Assembly (NCBI RefSeq): GCF_017742245.1
Contig: NZ_JAGHKO010000004.1
Span: 744,001 to 808,000, forward strand
Reading direction: 5' to 3'
From: Niastella soli
GTDB lineage: Bacteria > Bacteroidota > Bacteroidia > Chitinophagales > Chitinophagaceae
Length of the DNA: 64,000 nucleotides
Shown: in pieces, positions 36,836 through 45,119 of the stretch
Position numbering within the stretch: position 1 is the first letter of the stretch
Layout of the letters: every line of letters starts with the position of its first letter
Program-made: the position numbers and the translations under genes
Notes under the pieces: model-generated
The model's database searches: none
What the model was told of the DNA's origin: nothing
Seen by the model: only the letters and a program-made list of their open reading frames with translations

Positions 36836-37708
36836 TTACCATTTATAATGCTGTTCTTCGGGCACCGTTGAAATATGTTTCATTTTGCCCTGCCGGTACT
36901 GGTTATACAGCGATACAATATCCTCTGAACTATCCGCAATAAAGGGACCGTGAGAAACAATTTTCTCATGTAATGGTTTTCCTGCGTATAATACAAACCG
37001 TACGCCTTCCTCACCTGCCGTTATCTTTAATTCACTTTCGCCGTGCTCGTCAACAATATTCAACCAGCCTACCTGATCTTTATACAGCCAGGTTTTATGA
37101 TCTCCCACCTGTACCCCGCCCTGCAAAATGTACAGGAAGGTATTATAGCTTGCTGGTATTTTTTGCACAGACGATGCACCTGGCGCAACGGTAACATCAG
37201 CAATGATCAGGGGTACATAGTTTTGTATCGGCGAGGTAACGCCAGCCAGCGAACCGCTGTATAATTTTATTTGCGTTGCCTTGTCATTGACAACAGGTAC
37301 ATGTGCCAGGGGCAGGTCCTGCAACCGGGGCATGGCCTGCCGGTGTTCCCGGGGAAGATTGGCCCATAGCTGAAGAATACGCATGTTGCCGGGTTTATCA
37401 ATGATCTCGGTATGAACTACCCCACTGCCCGCCGTCATGAGTTGAAAGTCGCCGCTTTTCAGTTTGTGATCATCTGCGCCTAACTCACCGTCAAGCACCA
37501 GCGTCACCGTTTCAAAACCGGCATGTGGGTGGGGACCGCCCACGGGTTTAGTATCTTTCTTATCCAGCACATCGTCCATCAGCAAAATAAATGGATCGCT
37601 TTGGATGTAATTATCATAGATCAACGGCCGTGCAATATGCCCTGCACCCAGAAAACCGGGTTCACCCTCGGGGTTTTCTATTCTTATCAATTCTCTTGTA
37701 ATTGCCAT
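36836..37708 (-). CDS. Pirin family protein
   Basis: 290 residues forming two cupin domains. The N-terminal domain carries the pirin metal site: GGPHPHAGFETVT supplies two His, HTEIIDKP supplies the third His and the Glu (about residues 59-105). Some pirins are Fe-binding quercetinases and others act as transcription cofactors; the sequence cannot separate these. It is cytoplasmic. It is third in a minus-strand series after an AraC regulator and an HD-domain gene, with 92-bp and 70-bp gaps, and could share control with them. Confidence 0.93.
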   Translation of the reverse strand: MAITRELIRIENPEGEPGFLGAGHIARPLIYDNYIQSDPFILLMDDVLDKKDTKPVGGPHPHAGFETVTLVLDGELGADDHKLKSGDFQLMTAGSGVVHTEIIDKPGNMRILQLWANLPREHRQAMPRLQDLPLAHVPVVNDKATQIKLYSGSLAGVTSPIQNYVPLIIADVTVAPGASSVQKIPASYNTFLYILQGGVQVGDHKTWLYKDQVGWLNIVDEHGESELKITAGEEGVRFVLYAGKPLHEKIVSHGPFIADSSEDIVSLYNQYRQGKMKHISTVPEEQHYKW

Positions 37709-37800
37709 AACCTTAATTTAATGTAGTATTGAATACACCACAAAATTACACAAGTTATGTCATCGCTTTCAGGGCGCTATACCGGAAGGAAGTGCGGGCC

Positions 37801-38451
37801 CTATTCACTCCAAGGCGACTGTAAAATACAATCACAAAAGTTCTTTCGCTGAAAACCAGGTATCATAAAGGCGCATACATCTGCCTTGATATTACCAAAA
37901 GTAGTATCCGTCTTATGCTTAAAGCCATCAAAAAAAGTGGGTATGATGTTTTTCTTAAAGCCATTACGGGGGAATTGTTTAATAATGGCTTCGCGGTTCT
38001 CTTCAGTCAGCTCCTGGTACCCCTCGCCCATTACATCCAACCCCACACCGGAATACAATAAAGCAACTTCGGCTTCTTTATATTCAGCTACCCCTATAGT
38101 GGTATGCAGCGCAATAGTATCCCAAACCAGCTGCAGCGATGATGGCGGCAGGCCATGTCCTTTAAGAAAATCACGGGCCGCATTGGCGCCATCTACCTCA
38201 AATCGTTTATCGGCACTGCTATAATGCGGAGTAAGCCCCAGGTCATGAAAAACAGCACTTACATACAATAACTCAGGATCATATCGCAGTTTCCGGTTCG
38301 CCCCATTCAACGATGCGAATACAAATACCCTTAAGGAGTGGTTATAAATGAATTCTGTACCATGTTCCAGCAACAGCTCGGTGGCTTGTTTTGCAATAGT
38401 GCTATCGGGAATAGTAATGCCTGCTACTGCTTTTGGTTTGTTTACTGACAT
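37801..38451 (-). CDS. HD domain hydrolase (cyanamide hydratase-like)
   Basis: 216 residues. The metal-binding HD motifs can be read: the first His in YNHSLRVFVFA, the pair HDLGLT, a His in IALHTTIG and a later Asp in GVGLDVMGEG. The small size, the SLRVF motif and the terminal CAFMIPGFQRKNF region resemble the cyanamide hydratase-like or YedJ-like HD group. The substrate is unknown; a nucleotide or metal-dependent hydrolase is expected. It lies between a pirin gene and an AraC regulator on the same strand. Confidence 0.82.
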   Translation of the reverse strand: MSVNKPKAVAGITIPDSTIAKQATELLLEHGTEFIYNHSLRVFVFASLNGANRKLRYDPELLYVSAVFHDLGLTPHYSSADKRFEVDGANAARDFLKGHGLPPSSLQLVWDTIALHTTIGVAEYKEAEVALLYSGVGLDVMGEGYQELTEENREAIIKQFPRNGFKKNIIPTFFDGFKHKTDTTFGNIKADVCAFMIPGFQRKNFCDCILQSPWSE

Positions 38452-38521
38452 ATTACTTTGCTTTTATTTTTATGCAAAGCTATTTGACAGTTCATAGCCG
38501 GGAAATGCCAGAAATTACATA

Positions 38522-39343
38522 TCAGATACCAATTTTTACAAACTGATCGCGGTACTGATTAGGGCTATACCCTGTTTGATTTTTGAAGAAGTTACTGAAC
38601 TGATAGGGATTGGCGAAATGCAACTGGCCGGCAATCTCTTTTATAGAGCGGGAGGTGAATTGCAGGTCTTTCTTTGCTTCGTTAACCAGGTGTTGCAGGA
38701 TCATTTTTTTGGCATTCTTTCCTTTGCTCTTGCATACATCCGAGAGTTTTCGAGTGCTTATCCCCAATGCATCGGCATGATCATCGACTTTATGTAAATA
38801 GTTTCCTTTTTCACTAACAAGGGCTACAAACCGTTCAAACAACTTGCTGTCATAAGAGCTTGTATCGGCCTTAAGCAGGAAATGAATATTGGCTGTTTTT
38901 ATAATGATCACTTTCAGATAGGCTGCCAGCACATCGGGTTTATTGCTGTAATCGGGCAGTTCAAAATCGCAATAGGTAAGCTCCAGTAATTCAAGCAGGT
39001 GATCAAAATGTTGTTTATCGGGAATAAGCGTAAAACTATCTATGCTTCTGTTGAATAGTACTTCTTTGCAGTTATTGGCGCTGAGTGGGGTCTTTTGCCA
39101 GAACGAATCATCGAATTGTAATAAATACCCGCTGATCTTATTTTCTCCGAAAACAACCCGTTTATCTTTACCAATCAGGTACACCTTACCCCTGGAAATG
39201 GTATGGGGAACATAAGCCAGCTCCAGTTCACCCCTTCCCTTTTCAATGACCAGTATTTTATTAAAAAGTTCCGTTGTAAGTTCTGTTGGTCCAAAACATT
39301 TATCCCGGAATTTCTCAATAGTAAAAACATCACTGATCTGCAT
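38522..39343 (-). CDS. AraC family transcriptional regulator
   Basis: 273 residues. The N-terminal half is a cupin-like sensor domain (ELELAYVPHTISRGKVYLIG), and the C-terminal 100 residues form two helix-turn-helix units, including ALGISTRKLSDVCKSKGKN and IAGQLHFANPYQFSNFFKN then GYSPNQYR. It should bind DNA upstream of target genes. The HD and pirin genes follow on the same strand, so they are candidate targets, but this is inference from position. Confidence 0.92.
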   Translation of the reverse strand: MQISDVFTIEKFRDKCFGPTELTTELFNKILVIEKGRGELELAYVPHTISRGKVYLIGKDKRVVFGENKISGYLLQFDDSFWQKTPLSANNCKEVLFNRSIDSFTLIPDKQHFDHLLELLELTYCDFELPDYSNKPDVLAAYLKVIIIKTANIHFLLKADTSSYDSKLFERFVALVSEKGNYLHKVDDHADALGISTRKLSDVCKSKGKNAKKMILQHLVNEAKKDLQFTSRSIKEIAGQLHFANPYQFSNFFKNQTGYSPNQYRDQFVKIGI

Positions 39344-39775
39344 GGAGCATAGTTTTGCCAGATAAAGCTACAATCTTATTTCCTGTTTGCTATTTTAATG
39401 TTTTTGGTAGTTCCAATGCAAAGGGTCTGTCCATACAGTAGGAAATTTCCCAGGATTTTGGCACCCTTTTCACAATGTGGATGGTCGAAGCTTAACTGAA
39501 CACAAACCGAAGCTGAATTATGGGCATTCCCGTAATGGGAATGAAATAAGAGAACGCTGACAGGCGATAATTTTTGAGATCTGTTTATCACTTCAAACGG
39601 GTCTAATAGGGACCTAACAGGGACCTCACAAGGACCTCACAAGGACCTCACAAGGACCTGACAGGGATAATGTCCCTGTGAGGTCCGGCTGATCTCCTTG
39701 CAATTCCCTATAAGGGGATACTGGAGGTCGCCTTTTGGGGTCTCGGATTTGTTGATTGCTTATCTTTATTCCCAT
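39344..39775. other. Intergenic region between AraC and Crp/Fnr genes
   Basis: No gene is supported. It holds the 11-nt tandem array with terminal hairpin at 39608-39686, and short AT-rich stretches that may be the divergent promoters. A TATCTTTA element lies at 39761-39768 just before the Crp/Fnr start. Confidence 0.5.
39608..39686. repeat. 11-nt tandem repeat plus hairpin
   Basis: Five 11-nt units (39608-39662) with the core AGGACCTCAC or close to it, followed directly by a stem in which 39654-39667 pairs with 39673-39686 at 13 of 14 positions around the loop TAATG. The core ACCTgACAGGG is related to the ACCTGTCAGGT box of the mosaic repeats at 6.8, 18.3 and 61.1 kb. Confidence 0.85.
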
Positions 39776-40348
39776 ATGGAAGCCTTATTCAATAGCATTG
39801 CCTACTTTGTTCCTGTTGGGGAAGCTGAAAAGGAAATTATCGCCAGCCTTTTTACGGAAAAGCACTTTAAAAAAGGGGAACCATTTTTACAGGAAGGAAA
39901 GGTTTGCCGGCATGTAGGGTTCATTGTAAAAGGTTTGATGCGTTATTTCTTAACTGAGGACGGCGAAGAAAAAACTTTCTATTTCGCGAAGGAATACGAG
40001 TTTGTAAGCAATTATGAAAGTTTTGTGCCGCAAATACCCTCTCTTAAAAGCATAGAAGCCCTGGAAGACACGGTCATGTACATTATCTCCTACGAGCACC
40101 TGAACCGCCTCTACAGCACCATGGCCAACGGTGAGCGCATGGGCCGACTGATCATTGAACAGGTATTTGTACAGGCTTTGCAAAACCTGAATTCTTTTTA
40201 TTCCGACACCCCGGAACAGCGGTATAAAAAACTGCTGCTGGCGCACCCCGATCTGCAACAACGCATACCTCAATATTATATAGCCTCTTGCGTGGGCGTG
40301 AAACCGCAATCACTCAGCCGCATCAGAAAAAGGCTTTCCCTGCATTAA
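39776..40348 (+). CDS. Crp/Fnr family transcriptional regulator
   Basis: 190 residues. I chose ATG 39776 because the upstream in-frame TTG would add 26 residues that do not belong to the cyclic-nucleotide-binding domain. The N-terminal part is a cNMP-binding barrel (FKKGEPFLQEGKVCRHVGF). A dimer helix follows, then a winged helix (IASCVGVKPQSLSRIRKRL) for DNA binding. No Fe-S cysteines of the FNR type are present. It may sense cAMP or another ligand. The downstream genes at 40406 and 40812 could be in its operon. Confidence 0.88.
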   Translation: MEALFNSIAYFVPVGEAEKEIIASLFTEKHFKKGEPFLQEGKVCRHVGFIVKGLMRYFLTEDGEEKTFYFAKEYEFVSNYESFVPQIPSLKSIEALEDTVMYIISYEHLNRLYSTMANGERMGRLIIEQVFVQALQNLNSFYSDTPEQRYKKLLLAHPDLQQRIPQYYIASCVGVKPQSLSRIRKRLSLH

Positions 40349-40405
40349 TTAACCTGGGTGCATGAAAAAGTTGGTGCCGTCGATGACATTTGCATTATAA
40401 ACATA

Positions 40406-40804
40406 ATGCAAATGAAAAAGATCACACCCATTATCGCGTACTGGCTCTGTTTACTTACCGGTCTTGGTTTAGTTTTTATTGGCGCCCGTTTCTTCTTTGT
40501 TCCTGTTGAAGCGGAACACGCATATGGCATCCAGGTGAATACTGGTGGCAATTTTTCCTTCCACTATTTAAAAGGCGCCCGCGATATCTTCTCTGGCCTG
40601 GCACTTACAGCGTTGCTGCTTACCCGTCAATATCGTGCATTGGGCATTCTTTCGCTCTGCGCCGTAATAGTTCCAGCTACTGACATGAGTATTGTAGCTT
40701 CACAAGCCAACGTTCAAACAGCGGCCCTTTACCCCCATCTGTCAGCCGTCATCATCGCCATACTGCTGGGTAGCTATTATTTACGTGCAAAAACTGTAAA
40801 ATAA
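40406..40804 (+). CDS. DUF4267-like small membrane protein
   Basis: 132 residues with four predicted membrane helices (about 7-30, 52-70, 76-94 and 108-124). The segments GARFFFVPVEAEHAYGI and KGARDIFSGLALTALL fit the DUF4267 family, whose function is unknown. Two start codons are close together: ATG 40406 and ATG 40412 (MKKITP). It lies 57 bases after the Crp/Fnr stop and is followed 7 bases later by another small membrane gene, so the three may be co-transcribed. Confidence 0.72.
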   Translation: MQMKKITPIIAYWLCLLTGLGLVFIGARFFFVPVEAEHAYGIQVNTGGNFSFHYLKGARDIFSGLALTALLLTRQYRALGILSLCAVIVPATDMSIVASQANVQTAALYPHLSAVIIAILLGSYYLRAKTVK

Positions 40805-40811
40805 CTTACTT

Positions 40812-41141
40812 ATGATACTGTTTAATATTATCCTTATTCTTCATTTTGTGGCATTCCTGTGGTATACCGCCCTGCTTGTAATGCTGTACCCCAAACCTGT
40901 AAAACAACTACCGAAAACCGGGTTACTATTAGGTATTTCCATATTGGTGAGCGGGTTATTACTGGTAGCATTAAAATACCCGGTTATCAATTATTACAAA
41001 GTAGTCCCCAAGCTGGTCATTTTTGGTGTGATCAGCACTTTAAATGGCTTATACAGCCGTAAAACCTTACCGGTGAAAGTTTACCTGGTAATAGTGGGTT
41101 TAACGGTGCTGGCCAGTCTGATCGCAGTAGTTAAAGTGTAG
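40812..41141 (+). CDS. Small membrane protein of unknown function
   Basis: 109 residues with three to four hydrophobic helices (about 1-21, 36-55, 62-78 and 86-108). No family motif is recognised. The preceding gene ends 7 bases before its start, so it is almost certainly read from the same message as the DUF4267-like gene. Confidence 0.7.
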   Translation: MILFNIILILHFVAFLWYTALLVMLYPKPVKQLPKTGLLLGISILVSGLLLVALKYPVINYYKVVPKLVIFGVISTLNGLYSRKTLPVKVYLVIVGLTVLASLIAVVKV

Positions 41142-41160
41142 GTTTCAGTCCAGGACATGT

Positions 41161-41778
41161 TCAATCCTGTTCCCACTTACGGGTAGTTGATCCGTTTTGC
41201 CGCACCACCCGCCAGCCATGTTGGGCTGCCTCTTTTAACAGGCGCGTTCTCAATTTTTTGGGATAAAATATTTTCCGGTAAGTGTTCCTATAACTATACC
41301 GGGGCAGAATATGCAATTGCGCCAGGATATCGTAAGCGGCCGCGCCACAACGCATTCCTATAAACGCATAATCGTAGGGCGTTTGTTTCAGGTAAGCTGC
41401 TGTAATACTATCGAATTGCTGTTTCTGCCGAGCGCTAACAGGAATATAAATGATGGCACTTTTTACGCTATCGGGGTTGTAGTGAAACAGGGAATAGAAT
41501 TGTTTTTCGGAATGGACCCCATACCGGCTATGCCGGTTTTTCTCTTTAGCAAACCAATGCAACTCTCCTTTTTTCAGGAAGTTCACAATTTTATCGCTAT
41601 CGCTTTCAATACCTACATGGCCTCCTAAAATGCCGCCAAACCATTTCCGTTCTGTATCCTTATATTTTTTTAAAGGTTTGGAACCATAGAGGAAATGAAC
41701 TTTTAAACAGGCAGTGTCCTGCGAATACACCTGGCACCAGGTAAAGCAAATAAGTATGATCGTTACCAGCCGAACCAT
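41161..41778 (-). CDS. Exported protein with permuted papain-like (YiiX/LRAT-type) features
   Basis: 205 residues with a signal peptide (MVRLVTIILICFTWCQVYSQ). The stretch GGILGGHVGIESD places a His early, while GMRCGAAAYDIL places a Cys late. This reversed His-then-Cys order is that of circularly permuted NlpC/P60-like thiol hydrolases (the YaeF/YiiX group). These cut peptides or amide-linked lipids in the envelope. The third residue of the catalytic set is not clear, so the assignment is tentative. It stands alone, converging on the membrane gene at 41141. Confidence 0.5.
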   Translation of the reverse strand: MVRLVTIILICFTWCQVYSQDTACLKVHFLYGSKPLKKYKDTERKWFGGILGGHVGIESDSDKIVNFLKKGELHWFAKEKNRHSRYGVHSEKQFYSLFHYNPDSVKSAIIYIPVSARQKQQFDSITAAYLKQTPYDYAFIGMRCGAAAYDILAQLHILPRYSYRNTYRKIFYPKKLRTRLLKEAAQHGWRVVRQNGSTTRKWEQD

Positions 41779-41854
41779 TATGCGTTGATAATTCCGCTAG
41801 TATACGATTTTTTTAATATAAAGCCTACAACAGAACTGTTATGATATTCTTGAA

Positions 41855-42670
41855 TTATTCGAAGGTATATACTGTCACGGCGTTCATACCAGGTTGTATT
41901 TCGTTTACAGTACTGGCCTGCCACGCATAATTATTTGCATTGTATTGGTAAGAAGCTGTTTGTACCAATTGAAAGTCGTCATGCCCTTTTGCCAGATACT
42001 GTTTTACCACATTCCCTGCGCTTTTTGTAGCGATGGCATAAATAGCATTACCGGCTTCATTATAGAAATACACGTTTTCCTGGTTCCTGAGCGGGTTTAT
42101 TTTACCGTCATATTCATTTTTCAACCGGGCATATAATTCAAGCGTTCCATTTTCCATTTTGTAACTTTCTGCCAGGGTTGCATTTGCGCCATCATACATA
42201 AACTTGGAAACCCATGCTAATTGATAGGTACCATTTGTTATGGAATACTGGGAATCAGCTATCAGCCGGCCTACATTATCATAGGCATATACGTTATAAT
42301 CTTCGTTTACCGCTATTGTACCGGCCCGGCGTTGTCTTTTAGTGATCCTTTTATAAGCATCATCGATCTCAAATTCATAAGAAAATGTTACAGGGCCTCC
42401 ATTCTGGCGAAACTCAGCTTTTGATACGCTGCCTCTGTTTTCATACAGCAGGTTCATGGACAAAACCTGGTTATTGCTGCTGTCGCGTTCGCCAATCAGT
42501 TTTCCTAATAGGTCCCGTTCATAAAAATGATAATTCGCCGGAAAGTTGTCAAACGTGATGATATATTTCTTTAAACGGAAGCCAACGCTCAGATCTGCAC
42601 TTTCCCTTCTACATGAAGAAAATACACATATGGACAATAGTACAGAAGCTAGGGTTAAAGAGCGGCTCAT
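41855..42670 (-). CDS. Lipoprotein with RHS/YD-like repeats
   Basis: 271 residues. Lipobox FSSC places the lipidated Cys at residue 20. The rest shows repeating strands such as YDNVGRLIADSQYS, YDGANATLAES and YNEAGNAIYAIA, similar to the short YD/RHS-type repeats common in Bacteroidota secreted proteins. No enzyme motif is present, so a binding or structural role on the outer membrane is likely. It is not linked to its neighbours by spacing. Confidence 0.7.
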   Translation of the reverse strand: MSRSLTLASVLLSICVFSSCRRESADLSVGFRLKKYIITFDNFPANYHFYERDLLGKLIGERDSSNNQVLSMNLLYENRGSVSKAEFRQNGGPVTFSYEFEIDDAYKRITKRQRRAGTIAVNEDYNVYAYDNVGRLIADSQYSITNGTYQLAWVSKFMYDGANATLAESYKMENGTLELYARLKNEYDGKINPLRNQENVYFYNEAGNAIYAIATKSAGNVVKQYLAKGHDDFQLVQTASYQYNANNYAWQASTVNEIQPGMNAVTVYTFE

Positions 42671-42920
42671 TCAATTTAATTTTCGCAAACATACTTAAGA
42701 TAAGTTAAAATGTAAATGGGGGAAAAACTACGCTAGTAAAACACCCAACAGACAGATACCGTTGGCCAGTTCTCCCTTTTTCTTCCCTAACTGGTTCATA
42801 TACTGTACCTTCGCAACATTAAAATCTCCTGATAAATATTGATATACTCGTTTATTGCTGCTTTTCCTGGTGAAAAGCAGGGCAGTTTATTTTTATTATC
42901 AATTTTTATTAACTGAGATC

Positions 42921-43565
42921 ATGAACCACATAATAAAAGTTGCCGTTATTGGCGGCACTGGAAAATCAGGCAAATACCTCGTTCAGGAATTACTCGCCCA
43001 GCAGCTCCCCATCAAACTGCTCCTTCGTGACCCGGCAAAGTTCAAAACCATCCATCCACTGGTTGAGGTTATTCCCGGAAATGTTACAGACTATAAGGCG
43101 GTCCATAATTTAATAGATGGTTGTCAGGCTGTTATAAGTACCTTGGGCCTGGGCATCCCGGCAAGCGAACCTACTATTTTCAGCCAGTCAACCACCCATG
43201 TTATACAGGCCATGAAGGCATGCAATGTGCATCGCTATGTAGTTACTACCGGTTTGAATGTAGATACGCCATTTGACAATAAAACGGGAAAAACAGCCCA
43301 GGCTACGGATTGGATGAAAAATACCTATCCCGTTTCCACCGCTGATAAACAACTGGAGTATGAACTATTGTCCACCAGTACTATCGACTGGACGCTGGTA
43401 CGGCTACCCATGATTGAACAAACCGCCGGGCGTTATCCGGTGGCGGTGAGCGTAACAGATTGTCCGGGGGCAGCCATAGGCGCAGGCAGTTTGGCCCACT
43501 TTCTTATTGACCAGCTTTTCGCTAAGGAATATATAAAGAAGAGCCCGTTCATTGCCAATGGATAA
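42921..43565 (+). CDS. NAD(P)-binding NmrA-like oxidoreductase
   Basis: 214 residues. ATG 42921 is chosen because it begins directly at the Rossmann strand IIKVAVIGGTGKSGKYL, whose GxxGxxG motif binds NAD(P). The extended/atypical SDR pattern continues with LLRDPAKF and VISTLGLGIPASEP. The usual catalytic YxxxK is missing, as in NmrA-type sensors that bind NAD(P) without turnover. It may act as a redox-state sensor or an NADPH-dependent reductase. It stands alone and ends in an inverted-repeat terminator. Confidence 0.83.
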   Translation: MNHIIKVAVIGGTGKSGKYLVQELLAQQLPIKLLLRDPAKFKTIHPLVEVIPGNVTDYKAVHNLIDGCQAVISTLGLGIPASEPTIFSQSTTHVIQAMKACNVHRYVVTTGLNVDTPFDNKTGKTAQATDWMKNTYPVSTADKQLEYELLSTSTIDWTLVRLPMIEQTAGRYPVAVSVTDCPGAAIGAGSLAHFLIDQLFAKEYIKKSPFIANG

Positions 43566-43572
43566 ACAGGCT

Positions 43573-43604
43573 ACAGAGGGTCCAAACGGGCCCTCTGTTA
43601 TTTT
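43573..43604. terminator. Terminator between convergent genes
   Basis: An 11-bp stem (ACAGAGGGtCC with GGgCCCTCTGT) around an AAAC loop is followed by a T-rich run. Its right arm abuts the stop codon of the gene on the opposite strand. Confidence 0.8.
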
Positions 43605-44221
43605 ACGCGCTCAGATACGTTGTACCAGTTCCATTCCCAGGTTTTACCATTATCGGTGGAAAATGCCTGGCTCCAGATGGGCCGTTCTTTATTTCTTGCG
43701 TCCCAGCGGAACACCACCAGGACCGGTTTTCCATTGTAGGTGTCTTTGCAAAAGAAATGACCGATCGTATTATCAAATGAACCCACCATAGGCGGATCAA
43801 CCACGCCCACATTACTGGCTACCCAATACAAACTCCACAGCCTGGTTTTGGGATCAAAAGTGCGCAGGGTAAACCCTTCAAAAGCCTGCCCTTCCATGCC
43901 CGGCATTTCAGTAGTACGGTAGGTATCTACATTGCCTTTACCGCTTAAGATAGGCTGGTTTTCATCCCAGGAAACAAACTCCGTCCAGTCGTGGCAGTTC
44001 ACCAACCGTTTATTTAACCGGCGATGGTACATTTTCCATTTGCCGGCCAGGAAATCAAAATCATTATTGGCAGAAGTAGCCGAAGCCGTTACTATCAGCG
44101 CGCCTTTCGCGTCAAATTTTACGGGAGGGATGGCAACAGCGCTGTCAGTTGTCAGCTCCCGGTTTTGTCCCAGCACAAGGTGTGTTGTACAAGCAAACAG
44201 AAAGATAATAGCGTATTTCAT
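43598..44221 (-). CDS. Exported DUF1579-like protein
   Basis: 207 residues. ATG 44221 opens a signal peptide (MKYAIIFLFACTTHLVLG). The mature part has beta-rich segments FDFLAGKWKMYHRRLNK and LRTFDPKTRLWSLYWV, similar in layout to the DUF1579 family of lipocalin-like proteins of unknown ligand. The catalytic role, if any, is unknown. It converges with the NmrA-like gene; its upstream region contains a candidate small RNA on the other strand. Confidence 0.68.
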   Translation of the reverse strand: MKYAIIFLFACTTHLVLGQNRELTTDSAVAIPPVKFDAKGALIVTASATSANNDFDFLAGKWKMYHRRLNKRLVNCHDWTEFVSWDENQPILSGKGNVDTYRTTEMPGMEGQAFEGFTLRTFDPKTRLWSLYWVASNVGVVDPPMVGSFDNTIGHFFCKDTYNGKPVLVVFRWDARNKERPIWSQAFSTDNGKTWEWNWYNVSERVK

Positions 44222-44396
44222 GGTAATGGTGTTGTGATAAAAGTTAGGGCATTTGCGCGGGCAACACACCTTTCTTGTTATTGTTGGTCATTGGCAGTGA
44301 CCGGTGGCAAGACATATTTATGTCATTTACATACAAAAACCGGTTGTTGGCATACAACGCAAACAGATCTGCCAGTATGCATACTAAGTTTGCACC

Positions 44397-44487
44397 GCCA
44401 TCACTGAAAATCATAACTTATCAAGTAAATAGGGAGACGTATAAACACAATTGAGCCCTGATTTCAATCGGGGCTCTTGTTTTTTTA
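44397..44487 (+). ncRNA. Candidate small RNA ending in a strong terminator
   Basis: A perfect-type terminator (GAGCCCTGAT pairing with ATCGGGGCTC, then seven T) lies at about 44452-44487, but no plus-strand gene precedes it. A TAAGTTTG -7 box is found at 44385-44392, which would start a transcript of about 90 nt. No -33 box is visible. The stem could instead protect or end readthrough from nearby genes. Confidence 0.4.
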
Positions 44488-44495
44488 TTACATGC

Positions 44496-45062
44496 TCAGC
44501 TCGACCATTGACCCCTGGTTTGAAAAAACTTCCATACACCTTTTTCCTTTATATAAATACTATATCCCCCATCACCGCCTAACCAGCCGAGACTTGACTC
44601 AGCATAAAACACACAAATATTTCCGCTTTTATTAAAAAGCGGATAAGACAGCAAAAAATACCCTGGTCCAAATTTCTTATGATACTCCTCCCAGGCGTCC
44701 GTGTCGTCCTTTACAGAACGAATTCGAAATACAGTTTCATAGTCGTCTATTGGTACCCGCGTCCAGTTGATCGCATAGGATGAGTCGAATGTTACAGGTT
44801 TATAATTTTTGATCTGCCATTCTATAAATTCTATATCATCATCACAGAACAGGTCCCATACGGAGTCTATTTCCTTTATCTTTTCTATACTTACCGGCTT
44901 GTATGCCTGATCAACCAGGAGAAACGTTTTTTTGAATCTTTCGTTGTTGTTATAACTCATTTTAGTCAACAGCGCCCTTACGTCGTACAATGCCGGATCG
45001 ACATTTTGTGCGGCCAGGTTATTGAAAAAAAATACGGTCAACCCAAAAACAAGATATCTCAT
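44496..45062 (-). CDS. Small exported protein of unknown function
   Basis: 188 residues with a signal peptide (MRYLVFGLTVFFFNNLAAQ). The body is mixed helix and strand with many acidic and aromatic residues (SVWDLFCDDDIEFIEWQIKN, WEEYHKKFGPGYFLLSYPLF), and a C-terminal SLGWLGGDGGYSIYIKEKG. No family is recognised. It ends only about 9 bases from the T-run of the candidate small RNA on the opposite strand. Confidence 0.6.
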   Translation of the reverse strand: MRYLVFGLTVFFFNNLAAQNVDPALYDVRALLTKMSYNNNERFKKTFLLVDQAYKPVSIEKIKEIDSVWDLFCDDDIEFIEWQIKNYKPVTFDSSYAINWTRVPIDDYETVFRIRSVKDDTDAWEEYHKKFGPGYFLLSYPLFNKSGNICVFYAESSLGWLGGDGGYSIYIKEKGVWKFFQTRGQWSS

Positions 45063-45119
45063 AAACTGGATATGATTTTATATCAGGATGCGCAAAATTG
45101 AAAATTGCATCTCCAACTA

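Noticed and set aside
39608-39662. CRISPR-like array
   Set aside because: The units are 11 nt and contiguous with no spacers, and no cas gene is nearby.
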